Positions 39,157 to 48,141 of a DNA stretch of 64,000 nt are shown one piece after another. The position numbers and the translations under genes were made by a program. The stretch lies in NCBI RefSeq assembly GCF_000015445.1, contig NC_008783.1, forward strand, positions 1 through 64,000, read 5' to 3'. This DNA comes from Bartonella bacilliformis KC583 (GTDB lineage Bacteria; Pseudomonadota; Alphaproteobacteria; Rhizobiales; Rhizobiaceae). Position 1 is the stretch's first letter; every line of letters begins with the position of its first letter. Below the pieces are notes generated by a model that was not told where the DNA came from, made no database searches, and worked only from the letters and a program-made list of their open reading frames with translations.

Positions 39157-40781
39157 TGATGGAAGCTTGGTTGCATCATTTACTGATTGTTCCTATTCTT
39201 TTGCCGTTAACTATTGGAGCGGTGCTTCTTTTTTATGATGAACGCCGTTCAAAACTTAAAGCACTCATCAGTCTTGTTTCTGCTGGTTTATTAATTGTCG
39301 TTTCTGTTTTATTTCTTGCACGCACTCTTGAAATTGCGCCAGCTTCAGATGTGTATCGGCTTGGGAATTGGTTTCCTCCTTTCGGTATCGTTTTAGTTCT
39401 TGATCGCTTAAGCGCTATGATGCTTGTACTTTCAAGTTTATTGACAACTGCTGTATTGGTTTTTTCGCGTGCTCATTGGTATAAAAAAGGCCCTCATTTT
39501 CAATCATTAATGCAGTTTTTTATTATGGGGGTTAATGGCACTTTTTTAACAGGTGATCTCTTTAATTTATTTGTGTTTTTTGAAGTTGTCTTAACGGCTT
39601 CTTATGGACTTGCTTTTCATGGTTCAGGTCAGTCACGGGTACGTGCAGGGATGCATTATGTGGTGATAAATCTTGTTGCTTCATTATTTTTCTTAATTGG
39701 GGCAGCACTTATCTATGGGGTGGTTGGTACGCTTAATATGGCTGATTTAGCTGTCAAAATAAGGCATATCGCTTCTGAAGATATTGTTTTATTTGAAGTT
39801 GGCGCAGCATTTTTAGGTATCGTTTTTTTGCTCAAGGTGGGTATGTGGCCACTGAATTTTTGGTTAACTCCAGTTTATAGCACAGCCGCTGCTCCTGTTA
39901 GCGCTGCTTTTGCAATTTTAAGCAAGATGGGTATTTACGTTATTTTACGTCTAACATTTTTATGGTTTAGCCCTGAAAGTGGATATTTTGCTCATTTTGG
40001 TCATATGATTTTATTTTATGGTGGACTTGCTACGTTAATTTTTGGAATCATTGGAATATTAGCAAGCCAAGTTTTAGGGCGTTTAGCAGCTTACAGCGTC
40101 CTTGTATCTTCTGGAATTTTGTTAACAGTCATTGGAATGGGGAATACAGCGCTTATGGCAGGAGCGCTTTTTTACATTGTTTCTTCAACTTTAGCGCTTG
40201 GAGCTTTATTTCTTCTAATAGAATTGGTGGAATGTAATCAAGACATGGCTGCTAATGTTTTGGCTGTTACCATGGAAGTGTACGGGGATGAAGAAGAAGA
40301 AGAGGATGATGAAGTTGGTACTTATTTACCGGCAACTTTAGCAATTCTCGGATGTTGTTTTGTGATATGTACGATTTTGATCGTTGGTTTGCCACCTTTT
40401 TCTGGTTTTGTTGCGAAATTTATAATGCTCATGGCAATTTTTAATCAGAATGAGGGGGATTCTTCCGCTAACTTATCGGTTATGCATGATTGGCTTTTTG
40501 TTTTCTTTGTTATCATTTCTGGTTTTGCAGCTTTAATTGCGATGACTCGTAAGGGCATTCGAGTATTTTGGACTCCTCTTGAATGCAGAGATCCACGTGC
40601 ACAAGTGATCGAATTTGCGCCTATTGCTGCTCTTCTTGCTCTGTGTTTGATGATGACGATTATGGCCGGTCCTATTAGCCATTATATGTCTGAAACAGTG
40701 AAAACTTTAAGGGATCCGAAAAATTATATTGAGAGCGTTTTAACGAGTTCTACTTTAAAAACTATGGAGAAGAAGCCATGA
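39156..40781 (+). CDS. mrpD: Na+(K+)/H+ antiporter subunit D
   Basis: A 541-aa NuoN/NuoM-like proton-translocating subunit with about 14 helices. The conserved transmembrane Glu lies in FEVVLTASYGL near 145. The Lys-containing VFLLKVGMWPLNFWLTPVYSTAAAPVSAAFA block runs from about 222. A strongly acidic loop (about 378-388, five Glu then Asp-Asp-Glu) sits between helices. The last four bases overlap mrpE. Confidence 0.94.
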   Translation: MMEAWLHHLLIVPILLPLTIGAVLLFYDERRSKLKALISLVSAGLLIVVSVLFLARTLEIAPASDVYRLGNWFPPFGIVLVLDRLSAMMLVLSSLLTTAVLVFSRAHWYKKGPHFQSLMQFFIMGVNGTFLTGDLFNLFVFFEVVLTASYGLAFHGSGQSRVRAGMHYVVINLVASLFFLIGAALIYGVVGTLNMADLAVKIRHIASEDIVLFEVGAAFLGIVFLLKVGMWPLNFWLTPVYSTAAAPVSAAFAILSKMGIYVILRLTFLWFSPESGYFAHFGHMILFYGGLATLIFGIIGILASQVLGRLAAYSVLVSSGILLTVIGMGNTALMAGALFYIVSSTLALGALFLLIELVECNQDMAANVLAVTMEVYGDEEEEEDDEVGTYLPATLAILGCCFVICTILIVGLPPFSGFVAKFIMLMAIFNQNEGDSSANLSVMHDWLFVFFVIISGFAALIAMTRKGIRVFWTPLECRDPRAQVIEFAPIAALLALCLMMTIMAGPISHYMSETVKTLRDPKNYIESVLTSSTLKTMEKKP

Positions 40782-41263
40782 GTCGCTTTTTGCCTTACCC
40801 TTTTTTAAGTAGCGCAATTGTTTTTATGTGGCTGATTTTAAGTGGTTTTAGCTTAGGCCAATTGCTTTTAGGAATGATGGTTGCTTTATTTTGCGGTTGG
40901 ATGATGCGGCTTCTTGAACCAGAAAAGATCACGATTAAAAATTGGCGTGCAGTTTTTCAATTGATTTATCGCGTATTTATCGATTCTATAGCTGGGAATA
41001 TTTCAGTTGCTTGGTTTACTCTAAAAAATGGGCATAAAAAACAACAGTCTGGTTTTGTTGTTGTACCTCTTTTTATTAAGAGTCATACAGCGTTGGCTGT
41101 TTTAGCATGCATCTTGTCAGCAACTCCAGGGACTGTTTGGGTTTCGTATAATAGTAAAGAGAGTAAGCTTTTGATTCATGTATTAAATTTAAAAGATGGA
41201 AATGATTACCAACAGCTCATCAAGCAACGGTACGAAGGATTACTTTTGGAGATTTTCTCATGA
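40778..41263 (+). CDS. mrpE: Na+(K+)/H+ antiporter subunit E
   Basis: A 161-aa MrpE. Two N-terminal hydrophobic segments (about 8-45) precede the conserved soluble part with AVLACILSATPGTVWVSYN near 108-126 and the LLIHVLNL motif near 131. It overlaps both neighbours by four bases, indicating coupled translation in the operon. Confidence 0.92.
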   Translation: MSRFLPYPFLSSAIVFMWLILSGFSLGQLLLGMMVALFCGWMMRLLEPEKITIKNWRAVFQLIYRVFIDSIAGNISVAWFTLKNGHKKQQSGFVVVPLFIKSHTALAVLACILSATPGTVWVSYNSKESKLLIHVLNLKDGNDYQQLIKQRYEGLLLEIFS

Positions 41264-41541
41264 GTACAATTATCCTTTATTGGGCTTTTTTCATTTCACA
41301 GATTTTTTTAAGTTTGGCGATAGTTTTAGCGATTTTTCGGTTGATTCGTGGTCCAAGAGCACAAGATCGAGTTGTTGGTTTAGATGCCCTTTATATGACG
41401 GCTATTCTTTTATTTATCCTCTTTGACCTTCGTTCAGGAACAATTATTTATTTTGAAGCTGCTCTCATTATTGGGTTGTTGGGTCCTATCTCAAGTATTG
41501 CTTTGGCAAAATTTTTGATGCGTGGAGAAATTATTGAATGA
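41260..41541 (+). CDS. mrpF: Na+(K+)/H+ antiporter subunit F
   Basis: A 93-aa three-helix subunit. The signature RLIRGPRAQDRVVGLDALY near 27-45 and the later EAALIIGLLGPISSIALAKFL segment match the MrpF family. It overlaps mrpE and mrpG by four bases each. Confidence 0.93.
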   Translation: MSTIILYWAFFISQIFLSLAIVLAIFRLIRGPRAQDRVVGLDALYMTAILLFILFDLRSGTIIYFEAALIIGLLGPISSIALAKFLMRGEIIE

Positions 41542-41930
41542 AAGATGATATTTCACTTTGGGTTGCAATACTTATTGCTGTTTTTTTGCTGTTGGGGTCT
41601 AGTCTTACGCTCATTGGAACGATAGGGCTGATACGTTTTTCGACTTTTTATGAACGTTTGCACATGCCTTCATTAAGTGCGAGCTGGGGGGGTAGCAGCA
41701 TCATTATTGCTTCGCTTCTTTATTCAATATTTGTGGATCATCATTGGGTGTTTCACGAAGTGCTGTTGGTGGTCTTTTTGTTTGTGACAACACCTGTAAC
41801 TTCAATGCTTTTATCACAAGCGGCAGCTCATCGAGACCATCCAGAAAATTGGTTAGAAAAGCCGCCGGCTTTTTTATTACGTCATAAAGAAGAAAAATCC
41901 CCTACATTAAAAGAAAAAGAATCTGGTTGA
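41538..41930 (+). CDS. mrpG: Na+(K+)/H+ antiporter subunit G
   Basis: A 130-aa subunit closing the operon. The conserved pattern GTIGLIRFSTFYERLHMPSLSASWG near 28-52 and VFLFVTTPVTSMLLSQAAAHRD near 79-100 are diagnostic. The charged C-terminal tail is Lys/Glu-rich. The MliC-like gene ends 31 bp further on, on the other strand. Confidence 0.93.
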   Translation: MKDDISLWVAILIAVFLLLGSSLTLIGTIGLIRFSTFYERLHMPSLSASWGGSSIIIASLLYSIFVDHHWVFHEVLLVVFLFVTTPVTSMLLSQAAAHRDHPENWLEKPPAFLLRHKEEKSPTLKEKESG

Positions 41931-41961
41931 GGCTTATCAATATCCTCTAATTTAGGCTCAC

Positions 41962-42354
41962 TTATCGTATATCTTGTATTTTTTCACAGCGGATAGGATT
42001 TTCTTCTGTTGGATCATCAATCAGATTGTAAAGTATAGCGTCGTCCTTTTTTATCCACCAAATATATTGTGCTCCCGCGAATTTTACTCCTGAGGCTGTA
42101 ATAACGTTTGCGCCAATGACACGTTGGCCTTTCCATGTAAAATCAACTAAAGAAATCGTGTCAGCATTGAGGTAAGTTACAGAAATTTGCTCTTTATCTG
42201 TCTCAGTATCGCATTGATACACAACGGTTGTTTTTGTAGGATTTGGGTCTTCTGGGACTTCAATGATTAAAGAACCTACAGAGACGCCGATTTGTTTAAA
42301 AAGTAAAACACCCAAAATGGCCAAAGATCCTAAAATGAGTAAAACTTTTTTCAT
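41962..42354 (-). CDS. MliC-like inhibitor of c-type lysozyme
   Basis: A 130-aa protein with an N-terminal hydrophobic anchor or signal (about 3-20) and no lipobox cysteine. The body fits the MliC/PliC family: YQCDT at about 46-50, the ASGVKFAGAQYIWWIKKDDAILYN block near 87-110 (family pattern SG-x-x-Y/F and WW-x-K), and a C-terminal Cys in IRCEKI that could pair with the first. MliC proteins block host lysozyme in the periplasm or at the membrane. Assigned from motifs only. Confidence 0.72.
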   Translation of the reverse strand: MKKVLLILGSLAILGVLLFKQIGVSVGSLIIEVPEDPNPTKTTVVYQCDTETDKEQISVTYLNADTISLVDFTWKGQRVIGANVITASGVKFAGAQYIWWIKKDDAILYNLIDDPTEENPIRCEKIQDIR

Positions 42355-42402
42355 GATATTTTCCTTTAATAATTTAAAGTAATATAATCCTTATTAAGGC
42401 AA

Positions 42403-42709
42403 TGGTGTCTACGGCAGGATTTGAACCTGCGACCCCAGGATTCATACCACTTCGGTTTTCACCGCCAGCCTATTGGTTTAAGCTGTTCGTGGTCTGGACT
42501 GTCTCTTCACCTTGAAGCTTTATACTTTTTAGGTGCTGCCCGTTCAGTCTCTACACCTTCCTATCTGTTTTAAGATAGGCTTGGCTCGGGATTGGCATAT
42601 AGTTTCCTGTGAAGCTTTCCCCGAATTTGAGCAGATCCACTTCGAGAATTTCTTCTCAAGGCGCCCAATTTTAGGAATCCTGTGCTCTATCCTACTGAGC
42701 TACGCAGAC
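42403..42709 (-). tRNA. tRNA-Arg(CCU) gene split by a group I intron
   Basis: The 5' exon is complement 42673-42709 and the 3' exon complement 42403-42442, together 77 nt including an encoded CCA. Acceptor strands GTCTGCG and CGTAGAC pair over seven bp. The D arm is GCTC/GAGC, the anticodon arm CAGGA/TCCTG, and the T arm GCAGG-TTCAAAT-CCTGC. The anticodon CCT (42673-42675) reads AGG. The intron separates U36 from A37. Intron-bearing tRNA-Arg(CCU) genes were described in Agrobacterium. Ordinary tRNA scans may miss this gene. Confidence 0.93.
42443..42672 (-). ncRNA. Group I self-splicing intron in tRNA-Arg(CCU)
   Basis: This 230-nt intron begins after a U and ends in G, as group I introns require. 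The exon CCU pairs with GGG at 42664-42666, giving P1 with a U-G splice-site pair. P2 is a GAGAA/TTCTC hairpin with a GAAA loop, and P6 pairs CCTATCT with AGATAGG. P7 pairs AGACTG (42545-42550) with CAGTCC (42496-42501); P8 pairs CACCT with AGGTG. A terminal CGGT-GAAA-ACCG hairpin belongs to the P9 region. There is no endonuclease ORF. The small size suggests subgroup IC3. Confidence 0.9.
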
Positions 42710-42770
42710 ACAACTGCATCTTATTCTTTTAACCAAATTATAAAGGTGAATCAATTTAGATAAGTATGAA

Positions 42771-43904
42771 TCAATGTGTTTTTGTGAATTTTTGTTTTAA
42801 AAAGGTTAAAACAGCGTCTGATGCAACATCTTTTGCGATAAATGACTGGCCGAGTCCATGTGTTAAGATAAAGGTTAAGCGATTATTTGAGACTTTTTTA
42901 TCCTGAGCAATGAATGTCATTAACATTTCGGCATTTGGCAATTCACCTGGGATATCTTGTAACTGCGTAGGCAAGCCAGCTGCTTTAAGATGCGTTTCGA
43001 CACGTTGTACGAGCATAGGGCTTATTAAATTGAGTTGCGCAGAAAATTGATAGGCTAGTATCATGCCAATAGCGACAGCTTCACCATGTATTAAACGGTT
43101 TGCATTATAAGCGGTAGCTGTTTCAAGCATATGTCCAAATGTATGGCCGAGATTGAGCAAGGCACGCTCGCCAGCTTCATATTCATCACGCGCTACAATG
43201 TCAGCTTTAAATTGACATGAGCGGGCAATAGCTTCTACCCGTGTTGGGCCACTGGAAAAAATTTCTTTTTGATTTTTTTCAAGCCATTCAAAAAAATGAG
43301 GCTGGTTAATAAGGCCATATTTAACCATTTCTGCGTAGCCTGCACGAAATTCGCGTAAAGGCAATGTATCAAGGACACATGTATCAGTGATAACACATTG
43401 AGGTTGATAAAAGCTACCAATGAGATTTTTACCATATTGGCTATTGATTCCAGTTTTTCCTCCGATGGATGAATCAATTTGTGCGAGCAGCGTTGTCGGC
43501 ATCTGTATGAAATGCATCCCTCGGCGTATGATGCTTGCAGCGAAGCCTCCTAGATCACCGATAACACCACCACCAAAAGCGATAATGCTGTCACCTCTTT
43601 CCAAACGAGCAGCAAGGATTTTATCGATGATAGTTTGTAAAACCGGGAATGATTTTGATTGTTCTCCTGCTTCTACGATGATTGGAATGGTGTGGATTTG
43701 ATTTGCTGACAATCCTGCTTGCAGCGTTTCTAAATGAAGGGCAGCAACATTTGTGTCTGTGACAATAGCCAAGCGCTTTTGGTGGGGACCTTTTTGATGA
43801 AAAAAACTCTTAATCTGTAAAGCGGCTTGTGCAATAAGATCGGAACCAATAATGATATCATAACAGCATTTATCAAGTTTGACCGTGATGGTTTTGGCTT
43901 TCAT
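42771..43904 (-). CDS. aroB: 3-dehydroquinate synthase
   Basis: A 377-aa NAD/Zn-dependent enzyme making 3-dehydroquinate from DAHP, second step of the shikimate pathway. The NAD loop [14 protein letters not shown] lies near 93-106. The [12 protein letters not shown] block follows, and the zinc histidine motif [12 protein letters not shown] is near 250. I chose the ATG at 43904, with AGGA nine bases upstream, over one at 43922 lacking such a site. It overlaps the 3' end of aroK, so the two are coupled. Confidence 0.95.
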   Translation of the reverse strand: MKAKTITVKLDKCCYDIIIGSDLIAQAALQIKSFFHQKGPHQKRLAIVTDTNVAALHLETLQAGLSANQIHTIPIIVEAGEQSKSFPVLQTIIDKILAARLERGDSIIAFGGGVIGDLGGFAASIIRRGMHFIQMPTTLLAQIDSSIGGKTGINSQYGKNLIGSFYQPQCVITDTCVLDTLPLREFRAGYAEMVKYGLINQPHFFEWLEKNQKEIFSSGPTRVEAIARSCQFKADIVARDEYEAGERALLNLGHTFGHMLETATAYNANRLIHGEAVAIGMILAYQFSAQLNLISPMLVQRVETHLKAAGLPTQLQDIPGELPNAEMLMTFIAQDKKVSNNRLTFILTHGLGQSFIAKDVASDAVLTFLKQKFTKTH

Positions 43905-44499
43905 GCCTTTTATTCCTATCATTGATATAGTTTTGTACTCGTTTTATGACCTTTTTTGCTACCATATTACGGGATTCTTTATGGTTTTTGACCATTAAGT
44001 TTGCTGTTGCATAGATAGGGTAGCGTTGTTCCATAAGTGTTCGTACGGTTTCTTGAGGATTGTCTGTTTGCAGTAAAGGTCGAGTAAGGCGTTGCGAAAC
44101 ACGTTTGATGAGTAAGTTAAAGTCTGTTTTGAGCCATATGGAGATACCTTTATGATGAATGGCTTTCCGAATATTTTCGTTTATATAGGCTCCTCCGCCT
44201 GTTGCAAGAACAAGAGGACCATTTTTGAGGATGTTAAGGATGACTCTTTGTTCAAGAAGGCGAAATTCTGATTCACCATAAATTTCAAAAAGGTCAGAGA
44301 TTGTCATTTGTGCAGCTTTTTCGATTTCCTGATCAGAATCATAAAAAGGCAGATCAAGCATGGTTGCAACGCGTTTACCAATAGCTGATTTCCCTGAACC
44401 CATGAAACCAACAAACACTAGTGATTGTTGGTTAAAACACGATAATAATTCACTTTTTATGTGTGTCTCTAGGATAGGGTGAGGCCGATTATTCTTCAT
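43873..44499 (-). CDS. aroK: Shikimate kinase
   Basis: A 208-aa P-loop kinase phosphorylating shikimate. Walker [10 protein letters not shown] is at 31-39. The shikimate-binding DSDQEIEKA (about 54-62), FRLLE and ATGGGAY (near 99-105) are all present. An N-terminal extension of about 25 residues precedes the fold, as in rhizobial homologues. aroK then aroB is the usual order in this group. Confidence 0.95.
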   Translation of the reverse strand: MKNNRPHPILETHIKSELLSCFNQQSLVFVGFMGSGKSAIGKRVATMLDLPFYDSDQEIEKAAQMTISDLFEIYGESEFRLLEQRVILNILKNGPLVLATGGGAYINENIRKAIHHKGISIWLKTDFNLLIKRVSQRLTRPLLQTDNPQETVRTLMEQRYPIYATANLMVKNHKESRNMVAKKVIKRVQNYINDRNKRHESQNHHGQT

Positions 44500-44757
44500 C
44501 GTTATATTGCGACATTTATTTTCTTTAAAGTCAATTTCTGTTAATTTTTGTAAGACATGATAAGAGATAAAAATAAAGTGTTTTTTGGATAGTCTATTGT
44601 TTCATGCTAGATTAACTCGATTTTTGATGATTTTTTCTCGTGATCATTGTTTTTTCGGTATGATAATAATGCCAATAATTTGAATTAATAAACAATAATG
44701 AAAATGTGTATCGATGTTCCTTTAGATTCATGCTATGCTTTTTGCGAAGGTTGATCT

Positions 44758-45696
44758 ATGAAAAATAATGTTATAATAGATCGTTTTCTTGAAATGATGA
44801 GTGCTGAGCGGGGAGCTTCTGCTCATACACTGGCTGCGTATCAGCATGATTTACAATGGGCACAAGACAAATTGTCTTCGTGTTCTGTTTCACTTTTTTC
44901 AGCACGAAAAGAAGATTTGATTAGTCTCTTGTCGCTGATGCATAAAGCTGGTTTTGCAGCAACTTCGCAGGCACGTCGTTTGTCAACATTGCGTCAATTT
45001 TATCAATTTCTTTATGCTGAAAAATTGCGAGAAGATGATCCTTCCGGTGATATTGACGCACCGCGTCAAGGGCACCCTTTGCCAAAGATTATGAGTGAGG
45101 ATGTGGTTACAAAATTACTTGATTTTGCGCAATTAGAAACAAATCAAGCAGAGTATGGGTCTAAGAATTATTTTCGTGCGTTGCGTCTTCAGGTCCTGAT
45201 TGAAATGCTTTATGCTACGGGATTACGCATTAGTGAATTGGTGAGTCTTCCGGTTCAAACGGTGCGGGGGAAGGAGCAATATATTTTAGTGCGCGGCAAG
45301 GGTGGAAAAGAGCGCATGGTTCTTTTATCTGCGAAAGCACGCCAGGTTCTTTCTGAGTGGTTAGTTTTGCGGGATCAAGGAAAAGATGCTACAAGCCCTT
45401 ATCTTTTTCCTGCACATTCATCGACAGGGTACATTGCTCGCCAATTTATTGCACGGGGATTAAAAGATCTTGCGAAAAGAGCAGGAATAAGAGGCGATTG
45501 TTTCTCTCCTCATGTTTTGCGTCACGCTTTTGCTAGCCATCTTTTGCAAAATGGTGCTGATTTGCGTGCAGTTCAGCATTTATTAGGTCATTGTGATATT
45601 TCGACCACGCAAATTTATACACATGTGCTAGAAACAGGTCTTTATCATTTGGTTAATGAACATCATCCCCTTGCCGACCAGGATAAGGCCAAGTAA
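44758..45696 (+). CDS. xerD: Tyrosine recombinase XerD
   Basis: A 312-aa site-specific recombinase resolving chromosome dimers at dif with XerC. The SAM-like DNA-binding N-terminus (about 1-105) precedes the catalytic domain. All catalytic residues are visible: R157 (TGLRISE), K181 (RGKGGKER), H252 and R255 (HVLRHAFASH), H278 (LLGHCDIST) and nucleophile Y287 (QIYTHV). It could be XerC, but chromosomal position next to aroK/accA and the sequence favour XerD. Divergent from aroK over a 258-bp gap. Confidence 0.92.
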   Translation: MKNNVIIDRFLEMMSAERGASAHTLAAYQHDLQWAQDKLSSCSVSLFSARKEDLISLLSLMHKAGFAATSQARRLSTLRQFYQFLYAEKLREDDPSGDIDAPRQGHPLPKIMSEDVVTKLLDFAQLETNQAEYGSKNYFRALRLQVLIEMLYATGLRISELVSLPVQTVRGKEQYILVRGKGGKERMVLLSAKARQVLSEWLVLRDQGKDATSPYLFPAHSSTGYIARQFIARGLKDLAKRAGIRGDCFSPHVLRHAFASHLLQNGADLRAVQHLLGHCDISTTQIYTHVLETGLYHLVNEHHPLADQDKAK

Positions 45697-45771
45697 AGAA
45701 AAGGTGATAGTCTTAACGATATTATAAATAGTTAATAACTATAAATTTTGTACAAAATAAGTTGGATGCCG

Positions 45772-46728
45772 ATGTATAATTATCTTGATTTTGAAAAACC
45801 TGTTGCTGATCTTGATGTACAGATTCTTGAACTGAAAAAGATTGCTCAAGAAAAGGGTAGTCTTGATATGAGTGATGAGATTGCACGTCTCGAAATGCGT
45901 TCTCAGACGGCTTTGCGAGATCTTTATAAGAAATTATCGCCATGGCAAAAGACACAGGTGGCTCGCCATCCTGATCGACCTCATTTTATGGATTATTCGG
46001 CGCAGTTATTGCGTGATGTTACGCCTTTGGCAGGTGATCGCAAATTTGCTGAAGATGAGGCGATTCAAGCTGGTTTTGCACGTTTTAAAGGAGAAGCAAT
46101 TGCTTATATTGGTCAAGAAAAAGGCCATGATACGCAAACTCGTTTACGCTATAATTTTGGATCTGCGCGCCCAGAGGGATATCGCAAAGCTGTGCGCATT
46201 ATGGAGTTGGCTGACCGTTTTGGTTTGCCATTACTGACTTTTGTTGATACAGCAGGCGCTTATCCTGGTGTAAGTGCCGAGGAACGCGGACAAGCAGAGG
46301 CAATCGCTCAATCAACGGCTGCAACTTTGCGTTTGCGTGTTCCTGTTGTTTCAGTCATTATTGGGGAAGGTGGTTCTGGGGGAGCAATAGCGATCGCTGC
46401 AGCGAATAAAGTTTATATGTTAGAGCATTCAATCTATTCTGTTATTTCACCAGAAGGTGCCGCTTCTATTTTATGGCGTGATCCGGCCCGTGCAAAAGAT
46501 GCAGCAACCAATATGCAGATTACGGCTCAAGATCTTTATAGATTAAAAATTATTGATGGTATTATTCCTGAACCTTTAGGGGGAGCACATAGGCAGAAAG
46601 AGGCTGCCATTGAGGCAGCAGGTGATGGTATTGCAGCTGCTCTAAAATCTATGATTGGTAAGGATGGCGAAACCATTAAGCAAGAACGTTGGGACAAATA
46701 TCTTCAAATTGGTCGCTCTTTGGCTTAA
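45772..46728 (+). CDS. accA: Acetyl-CoA carboxylase carboxyltransferase subunit alpha
   Basis: A 318-aa AccA, half of the carboxyltransferase that makes malonyl-CoA. YNYLDFEKPVADL at the start is typical of alphaproteobacterial AccA. The crotonase-like core has TFVDTAGAYPG near 158 and GEGGSGGAIA near 200. Starts at 45748 (TTG) and 45766 are possible; 45772 was chosen from family N-termini, with GGA five bases upstream. The usual rhizobial order xerD-accA-YafK is seen here. Confidence 0.94.
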   Translation: MYNYLDFEKPVADLDVQILELKKIAQEKGSLDMSDEIARLEMRSQTALRDLYKKLSPWQKTQVARHPDRPHFMDYSAQLLRDVTPLAGDRKFAEDEAIQAGFARFKGEAIAYIGQEKGHDTQTRLRYNFGSARPEGYRKAVRIMELADRFGLPLLTFVDTAGAYPGVSAEERGQAEAIAQSTAATLRLRVPVVSVIIGEGGSGGAIAIAAANKVYMLEHSIYSVISPEGAASILWRDPARAKDAATNMQITAQDLYRLKIIDGIIPEPLGGAHRQKEAAIEAAGDGIAAALKSMIGKDGETIKQERWDKYLQIGRSLA

Positions 46729-46763
46729 TTCTCATGTAAATTGTTAAATTTGGATTTGTTTTT

Positions 46764-47507
46764 ATGATGTTGAATCGGTGCTTTTTAGTATTTCTTTTAT
46801 TGGTAACTGGAATATTAGCAGCATGTCAGGGAAAATTTGCAAGACATCATAAAAGCGAACAACCACTCCCTAAAAATATCCTCAATAAGATGGCTAAATT
46901 TAATATTGATCAATATGCGCCAATTATGATGCGATTTTTTAAAGAAGAAAATATTGCTGAAATCTGGAAACAGAATCGTGAAGGACGCTTTGTTCTTATA
47001 ACACATTATAGCATTTGCAAATGGTCAGGTAAACTTGGGCCTAAATATAGGGAAGGTGATTATCAAGCGCCAGAAGGATTTTATATGGTTCGTCCGAACC
47101 AAATGAATCCTCGTTCGAATTATTACCTTTCTTTTAATATCGGTTTTCCTAATTTGTATGATCAAGTTAATGGTCGTACAGGGAGTTATCTCATGGTTCA
47201 TGGCGGATGTGCTTCTGCTGGCTGTTATTCGATGAATGATAAAAATATGGCACAGATTTATGCTTTTGCACGGGATGCTTTTAGAGGTGGGCAGAGAGGG
47301 TTTTCTTTGCATGCTTTTCCCTTTCACATGACCGATGCGAATATGGCGCGTCATCGTGCTAGTCCTCATTATCCATTTTGGAAAATGCTTAAAGAAGGTT
47401 ATGATTTCTTTGAGAAATATCGTAAACTTCCAGTTATTGAGGTTTATGAAAAACGCTATATTTTCAGGCATCCTACGCGTAGAGATTTAGTTTCTGTTAT
47501 GCAATAA
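46764..47507 (+). CDS. L,D-transpeptidase-family lipoprotein (YafK-like)
   Basis: A 247-aa protein with signal peptide and lipobox LAAC (Cys21). The YkuD-type catalytic domain (about 75-205) has the His of MVHGGC (H146) and the nucleophile C154 in SAGCYSM. E. coli YafK (DpaA) cleaves the Braun-lipoprotein-to-peptidoglycan bond rather than forming cross-links, so either outer-membrane anchoring or release is possible. It lies 35 bp after accA, likely co-transcribed. Confidence 0.87.
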   Translation: MMLNRCFLVFLLLVTGILAACQGKFARHHKSEQPLPKNILNKMAKFNIDQYAPIMMRFFKEENIAEIWKQNREGRFVLITHYSICKWSGKLGPKYREGDYQAPEGFYMVRPNQMNPRSNYYLSFNIGFPNLYDQVNGRTGSYLMVHGGCASAGCYSMNDKNMAQIYAFARDAFRGGQRGFSLHAFPFHMTDANMARHRASPHYPFWKMLKEGYDFFEKYRKLPVIEVYEKRYIFRHPTRRDLVSVMQ

Positions 47508-48141
47508 ATTTATATTTATCATAAATTATGTGATCTTTTTGGTTTAAGGTCCTACCTTTTTACTGTGATGTTGTGATGTGTACGAATATTTTTCGTGGAA
47601 GGTAAGGGTATGCATTGAATAATTATTGGTGCGTATCATGTGAACATTTTTGATAAATAAAAAAGGAGAGAAATTTAAAATTTCATTCCCAAGCTCATTT
47701 AGAGAAACTCTAACATAGCGGTTTATTTGCGGATACATATTGGTTTATTGAAAATGAGCCCTTTTAAATAGGCTGTTTTCAGGGAGAGTTTTGGGTTACC
47801 TTTTAAAAGCTTATCAGTCATGATAACAAAACGGGTTTATACGAGTTCTTTAAGGAAATTGCACTGTTTTTAAATAGGGCGCCCGGTATCCTTGTGAAAA
47901 AAGGCAAAATCCGCTCATTTTGCTTTTTAATGATGATGTGTTCAGTCTTTTAAGATGCCCTATTTGAGCGTGATTAATGAGTCAGTGTGTTGCTTCAACG
48001 ATTGTGCAAAGTGCAATATAAGTATCCAGCTATCAGTAAATGATTTTTTCAATGAAAAGGTGAGAGTAATAGTTATTTTGCTAAATTTAACCCTGATCTT
48101 GAAAATCGTAGGAATTGGTATTTATCATCGATTGGAGTGAA
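47508..48141. other. 634-bp intergenic region with several inverted repeats, no clear gene
   Basis: A hairpin TTATCA-GTCA-TGATAA lies at 47811-47826, and a terminator-like hairpin at 47899-47928. A long-range pair AAATAGGGC (47872-47880) with GCCCTATTT (47957-47965) brackets that terminator. A 61-codon plus-strand frame (47955-48140) shows no family resemblance. An untranslated RNA could lie here. Confidence 0.4.
47899..47928. terminator. Possible bidirectional intrinsic terminator
   Basis: GCAAAAT (47904-47910) pairs with ATTTTGC (47917-47923) around CCGCTC. A-rich sequence precedes it and TTTTT follows. The stem is AT-rich and nearly 400 bp from the nearest stop, so what it terminates is unclear. 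Confidence 0.4.

Noticed and set aside
40288-40312. Acidic codon run in mrpD considered as a repeat expansion
   Set aside because: I recall a Glu/Asp-rich loop at this place in related rhizobial MrpD/PhaD proteins, so it is probably ordinary for the family.
42533-42763. 76-codon plus-strand frame over the tRNA-Arg region
   Set aside because: It lies on the complement of the group I intron and 5' exon. It is not a homing endonuclease, has no LAGLIDADG or GIY-YIG motif, and is on the wrong strand.
47025-47471. 148-codon minus-strand frame inside the YafK-like gene
   Set aside because: Shadow of a gene whose lipobox and catalytic His/Cys are intact.
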